Counted from the first letter of the stretch, positions 11,630-19,709 are shown. The stretch is 64,000 nt of DNA from Marinobacter santoriniensis NKSG1 (GCF_000347775.1 NZ_APAT01000008.1:1-64000), one strand, 5' to 3'. The notes: generated from the letters alone by a model not told the origin. Program-made: numbers and translations.

Positions 11630-12889
11630 ATGCAATCTAGAGAGCAGCAATCGGTATTGGTAATTGGCGCCGGTATTATTGGTGTATGCAGTGCCCTTGA
11701 GCTTCAGAAGCGAGGCTTTCAGGTGACGCTTGTTGAAGCCGACCGTCCGGCCGCCGGAGCGTCAGAGGGCAATTGCGGTCTCCTGGCTGTTGGTTCGGTG
11801 GTTCCTTTCTCCAAGCCGGGTACTTTTAAAAAGGTTCCTGGCTGGTTACTCAACAAAAATGGTCCACTGTCGATTCGTTGGAACTATTTTCCCAAGCTGA
11901 TCCCTTGGTTTCTGGAATTTCTCAAGGCCTCCAGGGCGTCCCGGATCCAGGAGATCAGCCAGGGGCTGGCCGCTCTGACCGAGCACGCTTTCGATGCCTA
12001 TGAACCCTGGCTGGAAGAGGCGGGAATTAAAGACCTGCTCAAACCCCATGAAACGCTCATCGTTTACGAAACCGAGCAAGAGTATAGGGATGACGTAGCC
12101 AACCTGCAGATCGAGAAGGATCTCGGGTTTGATTACGAGGAGCTCTCCAAATCCCGGCTTCGGGAACTTGAACCCAGTCTGTCTGACCAGTTTGCCTGTG
12201 GGGTCCGGCTCAAGGGGTGGTATTACTTTGCGGATCCGAAGCGTCTCGTTACCTCGCTCTATGACTTGTTCGTCAGGAAAGGGGGGACCGTTGTCACAGG
12301 GACAGTCACGTCGATCAATGTTGAAAATGGTCGAGCGACGTCGGTGAACTTCTGTGGGCAGCCCCCCGAGTCCTTCGACAATGTTGTGGTGGCCGCCGGT
12401 GTCTGGTCAAGAAAACTGGCGGACAAGTTGGGGGATAAGTTGCCTGTTGAGGCCTTGGCGGGTTACTCGACGACGGTGTCGGACCCGGGCATCGAGGTTA
12501 AGCATGCGATCACTTATGCGGCAGGCGGCTTTGTGATTACTCCGATGGAGTCCGGCCTGAGAATCGGCGGAACCATTGAAATGGGCGGAGTGGACAGCAA
12601 GCCTGATTTTGGCCGTGCAAAAGTGATCGCAGAAAAGGCTAAGCGTGTCTTCAATGGCCTGAAAAACGTCAGTGGCACGGAGTGGATGGGCTATCGCTCA
12701 TTCATGCCGGATACCCTGCCCGTTATTGATCGCGCGTCGTCGGCATCCAATGTGTTCTACGCCTTCGGGCATGGCCAGATTGGTATTACGACCGGGGCAA
12801 TAACAGGCAGGCTGGTGGCCGAGATGGTGGGGCGAGAGCAAACGAGTATCGGCCTTGCACCCTATTCGGCACGCCGGTTCAAGGACTAG
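11630..12889 (+). CDS. FAD-dependent D-amino acid dehydrogenase-like oxidoreductase
   Basis: A 419-residue DAO/DadA-family flavoprotein. The dinucleotide-binding site VLVIGAGIIGVCSALEL (about 10-26) is followed by E36, which would bind the ribose. The C-terminal FAD region GYRSFMPDTLPVIDRAS and GHGQIGITTGAITGRLVAEM is also typical. Members oxidise D-amino acids to 2-imino acids and pass electrons to the respiratory chain. The ABC importer upstream and the imine-hydrolysing RidA downstream fit this chemistry well. Glycine, sarcosine or opine oxidation are alternatives. The enzyme is distinct from the decayed dadA-like fragment at 20939. Confidence 0.82.
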   Translation: MQSREQQSVLVIGAGIIGVCSALELQKRGFQVTLVEADRPAAGASEGNCGLLAVGSVVPFSKPGTFKKVPGWLLNKNGPLSIRWNYFPKLIPWFLEFLKASRASRIQEISQGLAALTEHAFDAYEPWLEEAGIKDLLKPHETLIVYETEQEYRDDVANLQIEKDLGFDYEELSKSRLRELEPSLSDQFACGVRLKGWYYFADPKRLVTSLYDLFVRKGGTVVTGTVTSINVENGRATSVNFCGQPPESFDNVVVAAGVWSRKLADKLGDKLPVEALAGYSTTVSDPGIEVKHAITYAAGGFVITPMESGLRIGGTIEMGGVDSKPDFGRAKVIAEKAKRVFNGLKNVSGTEWMGYRSFMPDTLPVIDRASSASNVFYAFGHGQIGITTGAITGRLVAEMVGREQTSIGLAPYSARRFKD

Positions 12890-12914
12890 TTGTTTTTTTC
12901 TTTCGGGATGACTT

Positions 12915-13262
12915 ATGAGTATTGAGCGATTTCAAACTAATGCGCGCATGAGCAAGATTGTTAAGCATAATGACACCGTTTATTTGTGTGGCCAGGTGGC
13001 TAAAAACAGGAATGCTGATATTTCCGAGCAGGTCATAGGAATGCTGGAAAAGGTCGATGATCTGCTTGAGAGTGTCGGTTCCAGTCGAAGTAAAATGCTT
13101 AGCGCAACGATTTATCTGAGCGATATGAGCCACTTCCAAGCGTTGAACGATGTCTGGGATCAGTGGGTCCCGGAAGGGGAAGCGCCTGCCAGGGCATGCG
13201 TGGAGGCAAAAATGGCATCTCCAGAACTGCTCGTTGAGATCTCCGTGGTGGCTGCAGTGTGA
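12915..13262 (+). CDS. RidA/YjgF family protein (2-iminoacid deaminase-like)
   Basis: A 115-residue RidA-family protein. The family hydrolyses reactive imines and enamines to keto acids, protecting PLP enzymes. It has the layout [10 protein letters not shown]...[40 protein letters not shown], and the conserved arginine in [19 protein letters not shown] (about 93-111). It forms trimers in characterised members. It lies 25 bp after the flavin oxidase, whose product would be an imine, so substrate channelling or detoxification is likely. Confidence 0.88.
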   Translation: MSIERFQTNARMSKIVKHNDTVYLCGQVAKNRNADISEQVIGMLEKVDDLLESVGSSRSKMLSATIYLSDMSHFQALNDVWDQWVPEGEAPARACVEAKMASPELLVEISVVAAV

Positions 13263-13378
13263 TCTTAGGGTGGTGGTGATTTCTCCCTTTGCTAAGTCCA
13301 TATGCGGACCGGGTAAATCCACAACCCCTTTTGCGGGTGAGATTAACCTTATCCAAAATCAAGGATAAGGAGGAGACC

Positions 13379-13621
13379 ATGACTGAGAAACGCCTTAGTG
13401 AAAAAGCACTCCTGGAAAACCTGGATGCCCATAAAGTCCATGCCGACGAATTGGCGCAACCTCTCCCGCAGGAACTGACCCCACTGGAGCGGCTGAAGGG
13501 CTCCGTCAAACGCTACGAGCGGCCAACCGATCCTGTGTGGGATGAGTGGTTTGACTCGGAGGAAAGTGCGACCGACGACTTCATGAATGACCGGGATCAG
13601 CCACCGAAAGATGACGAATAG
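13379..13621 (+). CDS. Small acidic protein with VapB-like C terminus
   Basis: An 80-residue protein with a very strong ribosome binding site (AAGGAGGAG) before ATG 13379. Its end, WDEWFDSEESATDDFMNDRD followed by QPPKDDE, resembles the toxin-binding tail of VapB-type antitoxins (a WDxFF...FMxxRxQPxxER pattern). The N-terminal half (SEKALLENLDAHKVHADELA) is helical and is not an AbrB fold. No PIN-domain toxin follows, so it would be an orphan. It sits just before the iterated repeats and the recombinase pair, a mobile-looking setting. The antitoxin link is an inference from the tail only. Confidence 0.55.
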   Translation: MTEKRLSEKALLENLDAHKVHADELAQPLPQELTPLERLKGSVKRYERPTDPVWDEWFDSEESATDDFMNDRDQPPKDDE

Positions 13622-13689
13622 CATTTCGTCGCCATATTTTTTTGAAATTTCCCAAACATTCTTGCTGATCCTGCCGTACTGCCCATCGA

Positions 13690-13804
13690 CTGTACTTCAA
13701 ATGCACCGCGAGTGTACTTCAAGTGTACTTTCAAAAGAGGGCCGGTTTATCCGTCAGACCGACTGTACTTTGAAGTACACTGAAAGTTCATTTGAAGTGC
13801 ACTA
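13690..13804. repeat. Cluster of iterated TGTACTTCAA-type motifs
   Basis: At least five or six copies of an AGTGTACTTCAAA-like word occur in both orientations: forward at 13691, 13711 and 13722, a 16-bp palindrome TGTACTT-TG-AAGTACA at 13764-13779, and inverted TTTGAAGTGCACTA at 13791-13804. The cluster lies between the 3' ends of two convergent genes, so it is not a promoter for either. Iterated and palindromic words beside a recombinase suggest recombinase or regulator binding sites. Confidence 0.8.
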
Positions 13805-13832
13805 CGTATGTTTTGTGAACAAGCGCTTTTAT

Positions 13833-14186
13833 TTAGCGTTCGTCGAACCAAAACTTTGAACTACGCGAATGCACGACGGAGACGCTCCGAGGCCGTCCTC
13901 CGATTGCCTTAGAGCTCATTTTCAACGGATTCAGCCAGTTATCCCGATCAAGAGCTTCAATCAGCAATCGAAGCGAGCTTCGATAATCTTTGTGCGTGGT
14001 TGCAGCGCACCAGGTATCAAGAAGCCACCGGCAGTGTTTCATGCGCATCTGTTGGACATTTTTTACCTCGGGAAAGCGCTCTTCGACTGCCGCGGCCATA
14101 GTTTCAATTCGTCCCAGGTGTCGGCGTCTTGTGCGCTCTGAACCTTTTCTACATTTGATTCGTTTGTATACGATGTCCAACTTCAT
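13833..14186 (-). CDS. Small recombinase-partner protein, possible SAM-like core-binding domain
   Basis: A 117-residue basic protein. Its ATG at 14186 overlaps the stop of the tyrosine recombinase by one base, and AAGGAG lies about 8 nt upstream, so the two are translationally coupled. The stretch RRRHLGRIETMAAAVEERFP...MKHCRWLLDTWCAATTHKDY (about 21-69) loosely recalls the helical core-binding domain of phage-type integrases, but no catalytic residues are present. It could be a dedicated accessory or directionality factor. I do not recognise the family with certainty. In-frame TTG one codon earlier is less likely as start. Confidence 0.6.
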   Translation of the reverse strand: MKLDIVYKRIKCRKGSERTRRRHLGRIETMAAAVEERFPEVKNVQQMRMKHCRWLLDTWCAATTHKDYRSSLRLLIEALDRDNWLNPLKMSSKAIGGRPRSVSVVHSRSSKFWFDER

Positions 14187-15181
14187 CAATCGGTCTCCTT
14201 TTTCCCCCGGTTCGTCCTATGTCTTTTTCCGATATAGGAAGAGGGGACGGTAGGGCGCTGATGGCCACTCTCACGGCTGACCGCTTTTCGCCCCCGCAAA
14301 TCTGCCTCCCGGTCAAAGGGCCCGGTTTGTTTTACCGGTGCAAGCTGACCACTTTCTTTCTCATACACATCGATGAAACGCTCGGCACGGAGATCATGAG
14401 GACAGCGAATACCGACGCTTTTAAGGATGGGTCGAATCGGTTGAATGCAGCGGTTGCGAAACTCTTCGTATGAGGCATTGGTATCCACCAGACAAGTTCC
14501 AGTCTCTGAAATAACACTAAGTGCGTACTCCAATGCGCGCCGCTGGTGCGACTCAATCTGAATGAGCCTGTCCTCAGATTTATAGCCACCTTTGGTTCCG
14601 TCTAACACCAACACGGCACCTTTCAGGTCCATTTCCAGTTTCAGCCGGTGCAAGTCCGCCAGGGCTGACTCTCTCGAACGCATTCCATATGCCCTTCCCA
14701 TCAGGATGAAAGCAGCTCCGCGGAAATGACCCTTTTGCTCTGCGAGTTCAACGGCAAGCTCAACCTTTTCCCATGTTGCCTCTGGCAAGGTATCCCGAAT
14801 GTATGAGCGCTTTCCGACAATCTTTGAAGGCTCAACAAAAATTGCCTGGTCAAGTCGGACGGCACGCATGACAACGTTGATGGTTGAAAGCAGATTTTGC
14901 GCATAGCTGACTTCCATCTGGGCGCTATTTACGAACTCTGCCAACTGCGCTCCGAATCCCAGCGCGTGCTCCAACGTGATCTTCCTCAGATCCTTTACGG
15001 GCGGATCAAGGTCCAACAGCCAGTCGATGAAAGCCAAAAATCGACTGTAGTGAGTGAATCGACTGGAGTAATGCGCATCACCTCCGTAGCTCTCCCGCAG
15101 TGCCTTTTTAACAGCATGATCTGCGTTGCGGCCCAGTCCCAGGTTTCGCTTATTGGAAACCCTCCGTTTCTTCTTCGACAT
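14186..15181 (-). CDS. Tyrosine recombinase (integrase-domain protein)
   Basis: A 331-residue tyrosine recombinase, probably of the proteobacterial Integrase_1 type. A helical DNA-binding region spans about 20-125. The catalytic domain shows R168 (GMRSRESALADL), a beta-hairpin lysine (TKGGYKSEDRL, K197 or K201), H262 and R265 (CPHDLRAERF), H307 (ESGHQRP) and the nucleophile Y316 (PSSYIG). All catalytic positions are therefore present and the enzyme may be active. It lacks the insertion typical of integron integrases as far as I can judge, so it probably does not serve the cassette array at 18-20.7 kb. It is co-transcribed with the 117-aa gene, and a long hairpin lies in its upstream leader. 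Confidence 0.85.
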   Translation of the reverse strand: MSKKKRRVSNKRNLGLGRNADHAVKKALRESYGGDAHYSSRFTHYSRFLAFIDWLLDLDPPVKDLRKITLEHALGFGAQLAEFVNSAQMEVSYAQNLLSTINVVMRAVRLDQAIFVEPSKIVGKRSYIRDTLPEATWEKVELAVELAEQKGHFRGAAFILMGRAYGMRSRESALADLHRLKLEMDLKGAVLVLDGTKGGYKSEDRLIQIESHQRRALEYALSVISETGTCLVDTNASYEEFRNRCIQPIRPILKSVGIRCPHDLRAERFIDVYEKESGQLAPVKQTGPFDREADLRGRKAVSRESGHQRPTVPSSYIGKRHRTNRGKKETD

Positions 15182-15242
15182 ATTCAGTTCTCCATTGTTT
15201 GTTAACTCCTAATTGGTGTGCAGCATTGTTGCGTGGCAAGCC

Positions 15243-15306
15243 CTCAGCTTATGGGGCAGAGGCCTCTGACTTTCCACGCACGGAAGACCTCTCCCCGTAG
15301 GCTGAG
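15243..15306. repeat. 64-nt imperfect hairpin upstream of the recombinase gene
   Basis: Nested complementary blocks are CTCAGC (15243-15248) with GCTGAG (15301-15306), TTAT with GTAG through two G-T pairs, GGGG (15253-15256) with CCCC (15293-15296), AGAGG (15258-15262) with CCTCT (15288-15292), and TTCC with GGAA around a 6-nt loop. About 23 pairs form with one asymmetric internal loop. It lies about 60 bp before the recombinase start, in its 5' leader or attachment region. Confidence 0.75.
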
Positions 15307-15929
15307 TCAGTTTTCGCTAGTTCCAGATACATAGCTCCGGTCTCCGTGGGCGCTGCTGCAGACGCGATTGACATTCACTCACGCACCAGCAAAGCCAGTT
15401 GGACGGGGTGGGCTTCATGTTGTCAGGCATGAAACGTGAGCGGTGGACACGCAGATTGCGTGGGTAGGGCGCGAGTACAGAATCCAAACGATGGCGATGA
15501 TGACGCACCGCTGATAGACATATGATCCATCTGGCCCTGGGTTTCGTTCAGGGTTTCGTAGCTCGCTGTGTTGGAAAGTGCCCTGGATTGCCCGAAAACA
15601 GGCGGTGGACTCCTTTCAAACCTAATGCATCTCAATTTTTAACGGTTATAAAACCGATACCTAAAATTGGAGATATGTTGGGTGGAACTGATGCCGTGAT
15701 GGCAAAAATGGAAGGTGAGATTCCAAAAGGAAACTCGTTTTTGAGCGCCCGTGACGGGCCTTGAAGTAGTGGATCTGTTTGATCCAGATTTTGCCGGTGT
15801 CGGCTGCTGCTTATGAAAGGACCCCAGCTAGGTCCATTAGAGGCTCACACCTCAAGTTACTGATATTTTGCAAAAATGACCGTTTGAATGTCCAGCGGAG
15901 TTTACACGAATTTCTAGTGTTTAGACGCA
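15307..15929. other. Non-coding stretch, no recognisable gene
   Basis: No open frame here has a convincing start, codon use or family match. An 80-codon frame at 15522-15764 is judged spurious. The sequence may be a decayed insertion or the flank of the recombinase element. Confidence 0.5.
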
Positions 15930-15995
15930 AATGTGCCGTGGGGTAGGGCTTTAAGCTGGATTACCTGTAACCGGTTTTAAACAAAAGCGAACATT
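15930..15995. repeat. Degenerate third copy of the palindromic repeat
   Basis: The right end (ACAAAAGCGAACATT, ending 15995) is identical to that of the copy at 18148-18205. The left end (AATGTGCCG near 15930) is only weakly similar to AATGTTCGC, so this copy looks eroded. Confidence 0.5.
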
Positions 15996-16113
15996 GGCGA
16001 GCCACCTGGAAAGATGCACGTTTATATTGGAAAGCGGGCCTTTTTGCTGCGCCGGGACAGGCTAGTCAGTTTATGATGGGATTCGTTCCATTCGGCCGCC
16101 CAGGAGAAAGCGA

Positions 16114-16581
16114 ATGAAATTCAGCCAACCCGTCCATGCAAGGTGTGAATGCGGCCAGCTCTGGCTTGAGGCCAAATCGAGGACTCTGCTGCAGTTAGTC
16201 TGCCATTGCACCGACTGCCGAGAAGCAACGGGGCAGCCGTTCACAGAAGTCGCCTTCTTTGCGCCGGGCTCGTACCGGGTCCATGGAGAGAGTCAGACGG
16301 AACAGATGGCGGGTGGCACGGGGCTTGGTAAGGTTTACCATTCCTGCGCGGAATGCGGTTCCCCCTTGTACGCCACGGTGAATGCGGTTGGCGGATCTGC
16401 TGGGGTAATCGCGAGCCGTCTTGAGAGCTTTAAATTCAGGCCGGCGTTGCATGTCTGGACCAGTGAAAAGCTGTCTGAAACGAAGCTGCCTTTGTTTGCC
16501 ATCAAGTTTTCCGAGGCACCACCGAACGCAGCGGGTACTGCACTGCGGGCGGTGGTGAAGCGGCTGAAGAAAAGGGCTTAG
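16114..16581 (+). CDS. GFA/CENP-V family zinc protein
   Basis: A 155-residue member of the GFA (glutathione-dependent formaldehyde-activating-like) family. The expected zinc ligands are visible: CECGQ (about 11-15), CHCTDC (about 31-36) and CAECGSPLY (about 77-85). Despite the family name most members have no proven activity; they are thought to bind thiol adducts. AGGAGA precedes the ATG. Its last four bases overlap the convergent VOC gene. Confidence 0.87.
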   Translation: MKFSQPVHARCECGQLWLEAKSRTLLQLVCHCTDCREATGQPFTEVAFFAPGSYRVHGESQTEQMAGGTGLGKVYHSCAECGSPLYATVNAVGGSAGVIASRLESFKFRPALHVWTSEKLSETKLPLFAIKFSEAPPNAAGTALRAVVKRLKKRA

Positions 16582-17078
16582 TACGCGCCTTCGCTGTAGA
16601 TTAGCTCGTAGCTGTGACTATAAATCTCCAGAATGTTGCCGAATGGGTCTTCCATGTAAATCATCCGGTAAGGCTTTTCGCCGGGGTAGTAGTACCTCGG
16701 TTTTTCCATCCGCTTTTTACCGCCTGCCTTAACAATGCGCTCGGCCAGTTCTTCCACATTTGGGTCCTGAACACAGAAGTGGAACACGCCGGTTTTCCAG
16801 TATTCGAAGTTGTCTTCAGGGTTGGTCTGGCCCTGGAACTGGAATAGCTCTACGCCAATTCGGTCGCCAGTAGACAGATGGGCGATGCGAAATTTTCCCC
16901 AGCCTGCGCCGAATACATCGGTACACATCTCACCAATCGGGCTGTCGTCTTCTTCAACATCGGTTGGTGCCATGATCAGGTACCAGCCCATCACCTGGGT
17001 GTAAAACTCGACGGCTTTTCCCAGGTCTGGCACGGAAATGCCGATGTGTGAAAAACTTCTTGGGTACACGTTGCTCAT
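16578..17078 (-). CDS. VOC-family (glyoxalase/dioxygenase fold) protein
   Basis: A 166-residue vicinal-oxygen-chelate protein with two beta-alpha-beta-beta-beta modules: HIGISVPDLGKAVEFYTQVM (about 10-29) and the second half ending YMEDPFGNILEIYSHSYE. Candidate metal ligands are H11, E76 (GVELFQFQG), H100 (FHFCVQDP) and E150 (LEIYSHS). The reaction cannot be fixed; lactoylglutathione-lyase-like or extradiol-type activities occur in the family. It diverges from a LysR gene at 17173, which probably controls it. Confidence 0.85.
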   Translation of the reverse strand: MSNVYPRSFSHIGISVPDLGKAVEFYTQVMGWYLIMAPTDVEEDDSPIGEMCTDVFGAGWGKFRIAHLSTGDRIGVELFQFQGQTNPEDNFEYWKTGVFHFCVQDPNVEELAERIVKAGGKKRMEKPRYYYPGEKPYRMIYMEDPFGNILEIYSHSYELIYSEGAY

Positions 17079-17172
17079 TGCCTGTCCTCCTCTCGTTTGG
17101 ATAAGAAGAGGTTACAGAGAGCCATCCATTCGGTAAAATTATCATTTATTCTTTAAAAAATTACGGTTTGTA

Positions 17173-18042
17173 ATGATTAATGCGTCCTGGTTACGTACCT
17201 TTTGCATACTGGTTGAAGTAGGTCATTTCACTCGCACAGCCGAACGTCTCCACATGACACAGTCGGGCGTAAGTCAGCACGTGCGTAAGCTTGAGGTGCA
17301 GCTCGGTACGGAATTGCTGGTTAGGCAGGGGAAACAATTTTCGCTTTCGGGTGCCGGTGAAAAGCTTTATACCGAGGCGCAGAACATCCTTTTGGCGTTG
17401 TCGAATCTTGAGCAAAAGGTCGGCGACGATCCGCCCTATGAGGGAAGTGTTCGGCTTATGTCTCCAGGAAGTGTCGGGCTGAAGCTGTATCCTCATTTAT
17501 TGGCGCTCCAGAGCAAGCATCCGCAGCTTATTATTGATTACCGGTTTGCGCCGAATCCAGATGTGGAAAAGGCAATCGCCGAATCTACGGTTGATATCGG
17601 ATTCATGACGTCAAAATCTACCGTGGCGGAAGTGAGTTGTACGCCCGTTGCGCAAGAATCACTGCTGCTGGTAACACCTGCTTCAGTCGAAGAGCCGGAC
17701 TGGGAAACCTTGATGACCCTCGGGTTTATCGATCACCCCGATGGCAGTCACCATGCCGGCTCGCTCCTTGGTGCCAATTACCCCGAGTTTCAGCACAGTA
17801 ACCTGTTCCCCAGAAAGGGATTCTCAAACCAGATTGGTTTGATCCTGGAGCCGGTCAGCCTAGGGCTGGGCTTTACAGTTTTACCAGCACATGCCGCTGA
17901 AGCCTTTGAGAAGTTTGAGGACATCAAAGTCCATCGTCTCCCTAACCCCGTCAGCGAAACGCTTTATCTCAGCGTTGCCCGGAATCGGGCACTGCAGGCG
18001 AGAATGGAGACCGTAATAGCTGAAGCCAAGCGGTGGCTTTAA
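17173..18042 (+). CDS. LysR-family transcriptional regulator
   Basis: A 289-residue LysR protein. The winged helix-turn-helix is at about 1-60 (WLRTFCILVEVGHFTRTAER, MTQSGVSQHVRKLEVQLGTE) and the effector domain covers about 88-285. It diverges from the VOC gene across a 94-bp A+T-rich gap, so mutual or one-way regulation is likely. The inducer is unknown. Confidence 0.87.
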   Translation: MINASWLRTFCILVEVGHFTRTAERLHMTQSGVSQHVRKLEVQLGTELLVRQGKQFSLSGAGEKLYTEAQNILLALSNLEQKVGDDPPYEGSVRLMSPGSVGLKLYPHLLALQSKHPQLIIDYRFAPNPDVEKAIAESTVDIGFMTSKSTVAEVSCTPVAQESLLLVTPASVEEPDWETLMTLGFIDHPDGSHHAGSLLGANYPEFQHSNLFPRKGFSNQIGLILEPVSLGLGFTVLPAHAAEAFEKFEDIKVHRLPNPVSETLYLSVARNRALQARMETVIAEAKRWL

Positions 18043-18425
18043 ACTGATCTGAAATTTACAAGTACATTCAGTTTATTTTGGATCTTTGGCCCTTAACCGG
18101 ACGGCCTTTTCAGGCCGCCCCTTATGCAGGCGCTATCCCCAAATCTGAACGTTCGCTTTGCGACCACTGCACACTTCGAACTCAGCTAAAACAAAAGCGA
18201 ACATTCGAGTCAGTGCCTTTCTCCAGAGCCTCCAAGCTAATCATAACCATTTCATCCAGTATGATCGGCAGAGCAAATTTCAGACGTTGAATGATTGCCT
18301 GGAAGATATGTCCGTGCTCGGCTAAGCTATTGTTTTATCGATTCATACAAAGCGTTATTGATGGTTCAAAGTCAGTAATGATTCAGTCAAATTTCTGCAA
18401 TAATAAAGCGCGCTGCCGAATTTCG
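18043..18425. other. Intergenic stretch left of the cassette-like array
   Basis: No gene is recognised in this roughly 380 bp. It contains a short perfect hairpin (CGGCCT at 18102-18107 with AGGCCG at 18112-18117) without a T run, possibly ending the LysR transcript, and the 58-bp palindromic repeat described separately. Its right border is a GTTAGAG word at 18426, which resembles a cassette junction. Confidence 0.45.
18148..18205. repeat. 58-bp palindromic repeat, left copy
   Basis: The element begins AACGTTCGCTTTGCGACC and ends ACAAAAGCGAACATT, so its outer 12 bases form an inverted repeat around a variable middle. A second copy of exactly the same length, in the same orientation, is at 20743-20800, on the other side of the three-gene array. 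Confidence 0.8.
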
Positions 18426-18447
18426 GTTAGAGGCAAGGAGAAAACAT

Positions 18448-18813
18448 ATGTCGACCTTCTCCCTATCACTTGATCAGTGTCGTAAGAGCCTTCGTAGTTA
18501 CGATGCTGAAATCGAGGAGTTAATGGAGCTAGTCGATGGCTCCTCTGCCTTGACGTCGGAGGGTATTGCGGAGGCTCGTGAACGTTTGAAGAATTTGAAA
18601 GCATGTCTTGAGCGAGATATAAAACGGCAAAACTCGGGGGTGACCCTTACGCATCCAGAAAAAGCGGTATATATGCCAGCCATTATGCAGGCTAGGGCTG
18701 ACCTATTAGTATCAGCGGCCTCACGTCCAAGTGAAGAATGGTTTTCCAACCTCTATGGAGTCCAGATTACGATTCACCATGCCTTGGAACAGTTGGAACA
18801 CTGGGAGCAATAA
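18448..18813 (+). CDS. Hypothetical protein, 121 aa (first gene of cassette-like array)
   Basis: I do not recognise this family. The product is mostly helical, with a charged N-terminal part (SLDQCRKSLRSYDAEIEELM) and a C-terminal helix HHALEQLEHWEQ. There is no signal peptide. AAGGAG lies just before ATG 18448, and a GTTAGAG word 16 nt upstream resembles an integron recombination junction. A probable attC site follows immediately. Small, unknown, same-strand genes with short gaps are typical of integron cassettes. Confidence 0.7.
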   Translation: MSTFSLSLDQCRKSLRSYDAEIEELMELVDGSSALTSEGIAEARERLKNLKACLERDIKRQNSGVTLTHPEKAVYMPAIMQARADLLVSAASRPSEEWFSNLYGVQITIHHALEQLEHWEQ

Positions 18814-18815
18814 AG

Positions 18816-18900
18816 CCCTAACCATACCAGTCTCGGCGACGGTTTTTACATTGCGGCTGCGCCTCCATTTCAAAACCACGCGTGCTGTGCGGCGTTATAC
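18816..18900 (+). other. Possible attC-like recombination site 1
   Basis: The stretch begins CCCTAAC (18816-18822) and ends GTTATAC (18894-18900). TAAC pairs with GTTA, and after a spacer CAG pairs with CTG. This is the outline of an integron attC site, about 85 bp long. Pairing is weaker than in the site at 19583, so it is less certain. The next gene starts 29 nt downstream. Confidence 0.45.
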
Positions 18901-18929
18901 CCATAGGAATGAGAACAAGGAGTCTTCGT

Positions 18930-19604
18930 TTGCTCTACAAGTTCCTACCACCTGAAAGAGTCGATGTACTTGAGGCTTTGAGGATTAGATTTACTTCAGT
19001 AGTTTCACTGAATGATCCGTTCGAGTGCCTGCTCAAAATTGGCGAAAAGGAATATGAGCTATCTCCGAGGGATGCGGTAAACAGCGTAAATTTTGTGTCC
19101 CTGTCAAGAAATCACAAAAATCTTCTAATGTGGGCTCACTACGCCGATTGCCACAAAGGGTTTGTAGTCGCCTTCCACCGAAACCATCGCTATTTTCGAG
19201 ACTCGAATTCGGTCCGCTATAGGAGACAGCGCCTAGATCTTAACGGTGCGCAGCCTCACAGATTAACCCCTGAAGAAATCACGAAATCCATAACGCTCGA
19301 AAAGGCTGTAGATTGGGCATATGAAGAGGAAGAGAGGTTGTTTCTTGAGGATGTACCAAAAGACATAATGTCGGTCGGCACCGACCATTGGCAACAGCCA
19401 ATCTTGCTCAACTCTTTCCCAAAGGCAAGCTTGGCGGCTGTTTATCTCGGACTTAGAGCAAGTGAAGATTTGATTGATCGCATCGCCCGAGCATTAGCCG
19501 AAAACGGAATTGAAATTCCTATTTATCGAGCGAAAGCAAACCGGGGAGAATTTTCTTTAACTTTCGATGAACTGAAACCTGTTGCTAACAAAACACCGGA
19601 GTGA
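18930..19604 (+). CDS. DUF2971 family protein
   Basis: A 224-residue DUF2971 protein. The start is taken as TTG 18930 because AAGGAG lies 7 nt upstream and translation then begins MLYKFLPPERVDVLEALRIR, the usual N terminus of this family. A longer frame from 18882 has no such support. Family landmarks are SLNDPFECLLKIGE (about 27-40) and LSRNHKNLLMWAHYADCHKG (about 57-76). The molecular function of DUF2971 is unknown; members are frequent in gene cassettes and near defence genes. The last 22 bases lie inside the attC-like site that follows. Confidence 0.82.
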   Translation: MLYKFLPPERVDVLEALRIRFTSVVSLNDPFECLLKIGEKEYELSPRDAVNSVNFVSLSRNHKNLLMWAHYADCHKGFVVAFHRNHRYFRDSNSVRYRRQRLDLNGAQPHRLTPEEITKSITLEKAVDWAYEEEERLFLEDVPKDIMSVGTDHWQQPILLNSFPKASLAAVYLGLRASEDLIDRIARALAENGIEIPIYRAKANRGEFSLTFDELKPVANKTPE

Positions 19605-19683
19605 AAATGTGGAGTTTAGGCGGCTCTTGTTGATCAATATGGAGCGGTATAACCAGGCCATCCACCGGTGACAACCGTTAGCA
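19583..19683 (+). other. Probable attC site 2 (integron-type recombination site)
   Basis: Outer arms TGCTAAC (19583-19589) and GTTAGCA (19677-19683) are perfectly complementary over 7 bp. After spacers of 4 and 6 nt the inner arms CACCGG (19594-19599) and CCGGTG (19665-19670) pair over 6 bp, with a 65-nt variable middle. This is the R''-L''-L'-R' layout of attC sites, with unequal spacers as expected. It overlaps the end of the DUF2971 gene, and the next start codon is 27 nt beyond it. Confidence 0.72.
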
Positions 19684-19709
19684 GTGCTAGGTCTTTTCGA
19701 GGAGTACCT

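Noticed and set aside
13690-13804. CRISPR-like array
   Set aside because: The repeats are short, irregularly spaced and in both orientations, with no cas genes.
14186-15181. Integron integrase for the cassette-like array
   Set aside because: The protein looks like the Integrase_1 type without the integron-specific insertion, and it lies more than 3 kb from the array with unrelated genes between.
15522-15764. 80-codon open frame in the recombinase flank
   Set aside because: No ribosome binding site, no family match, and codon use unlike neighbouring genes; it lies in a decayed stretch.
18243-18432. A further attC site left of the first cassette-like gene
   Set aside because: ATAAC and GTTAT words can be paired, but spacers are too long and inner arms poor. 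Only the GTTAGAG junction at 18426 is kept as a hint.
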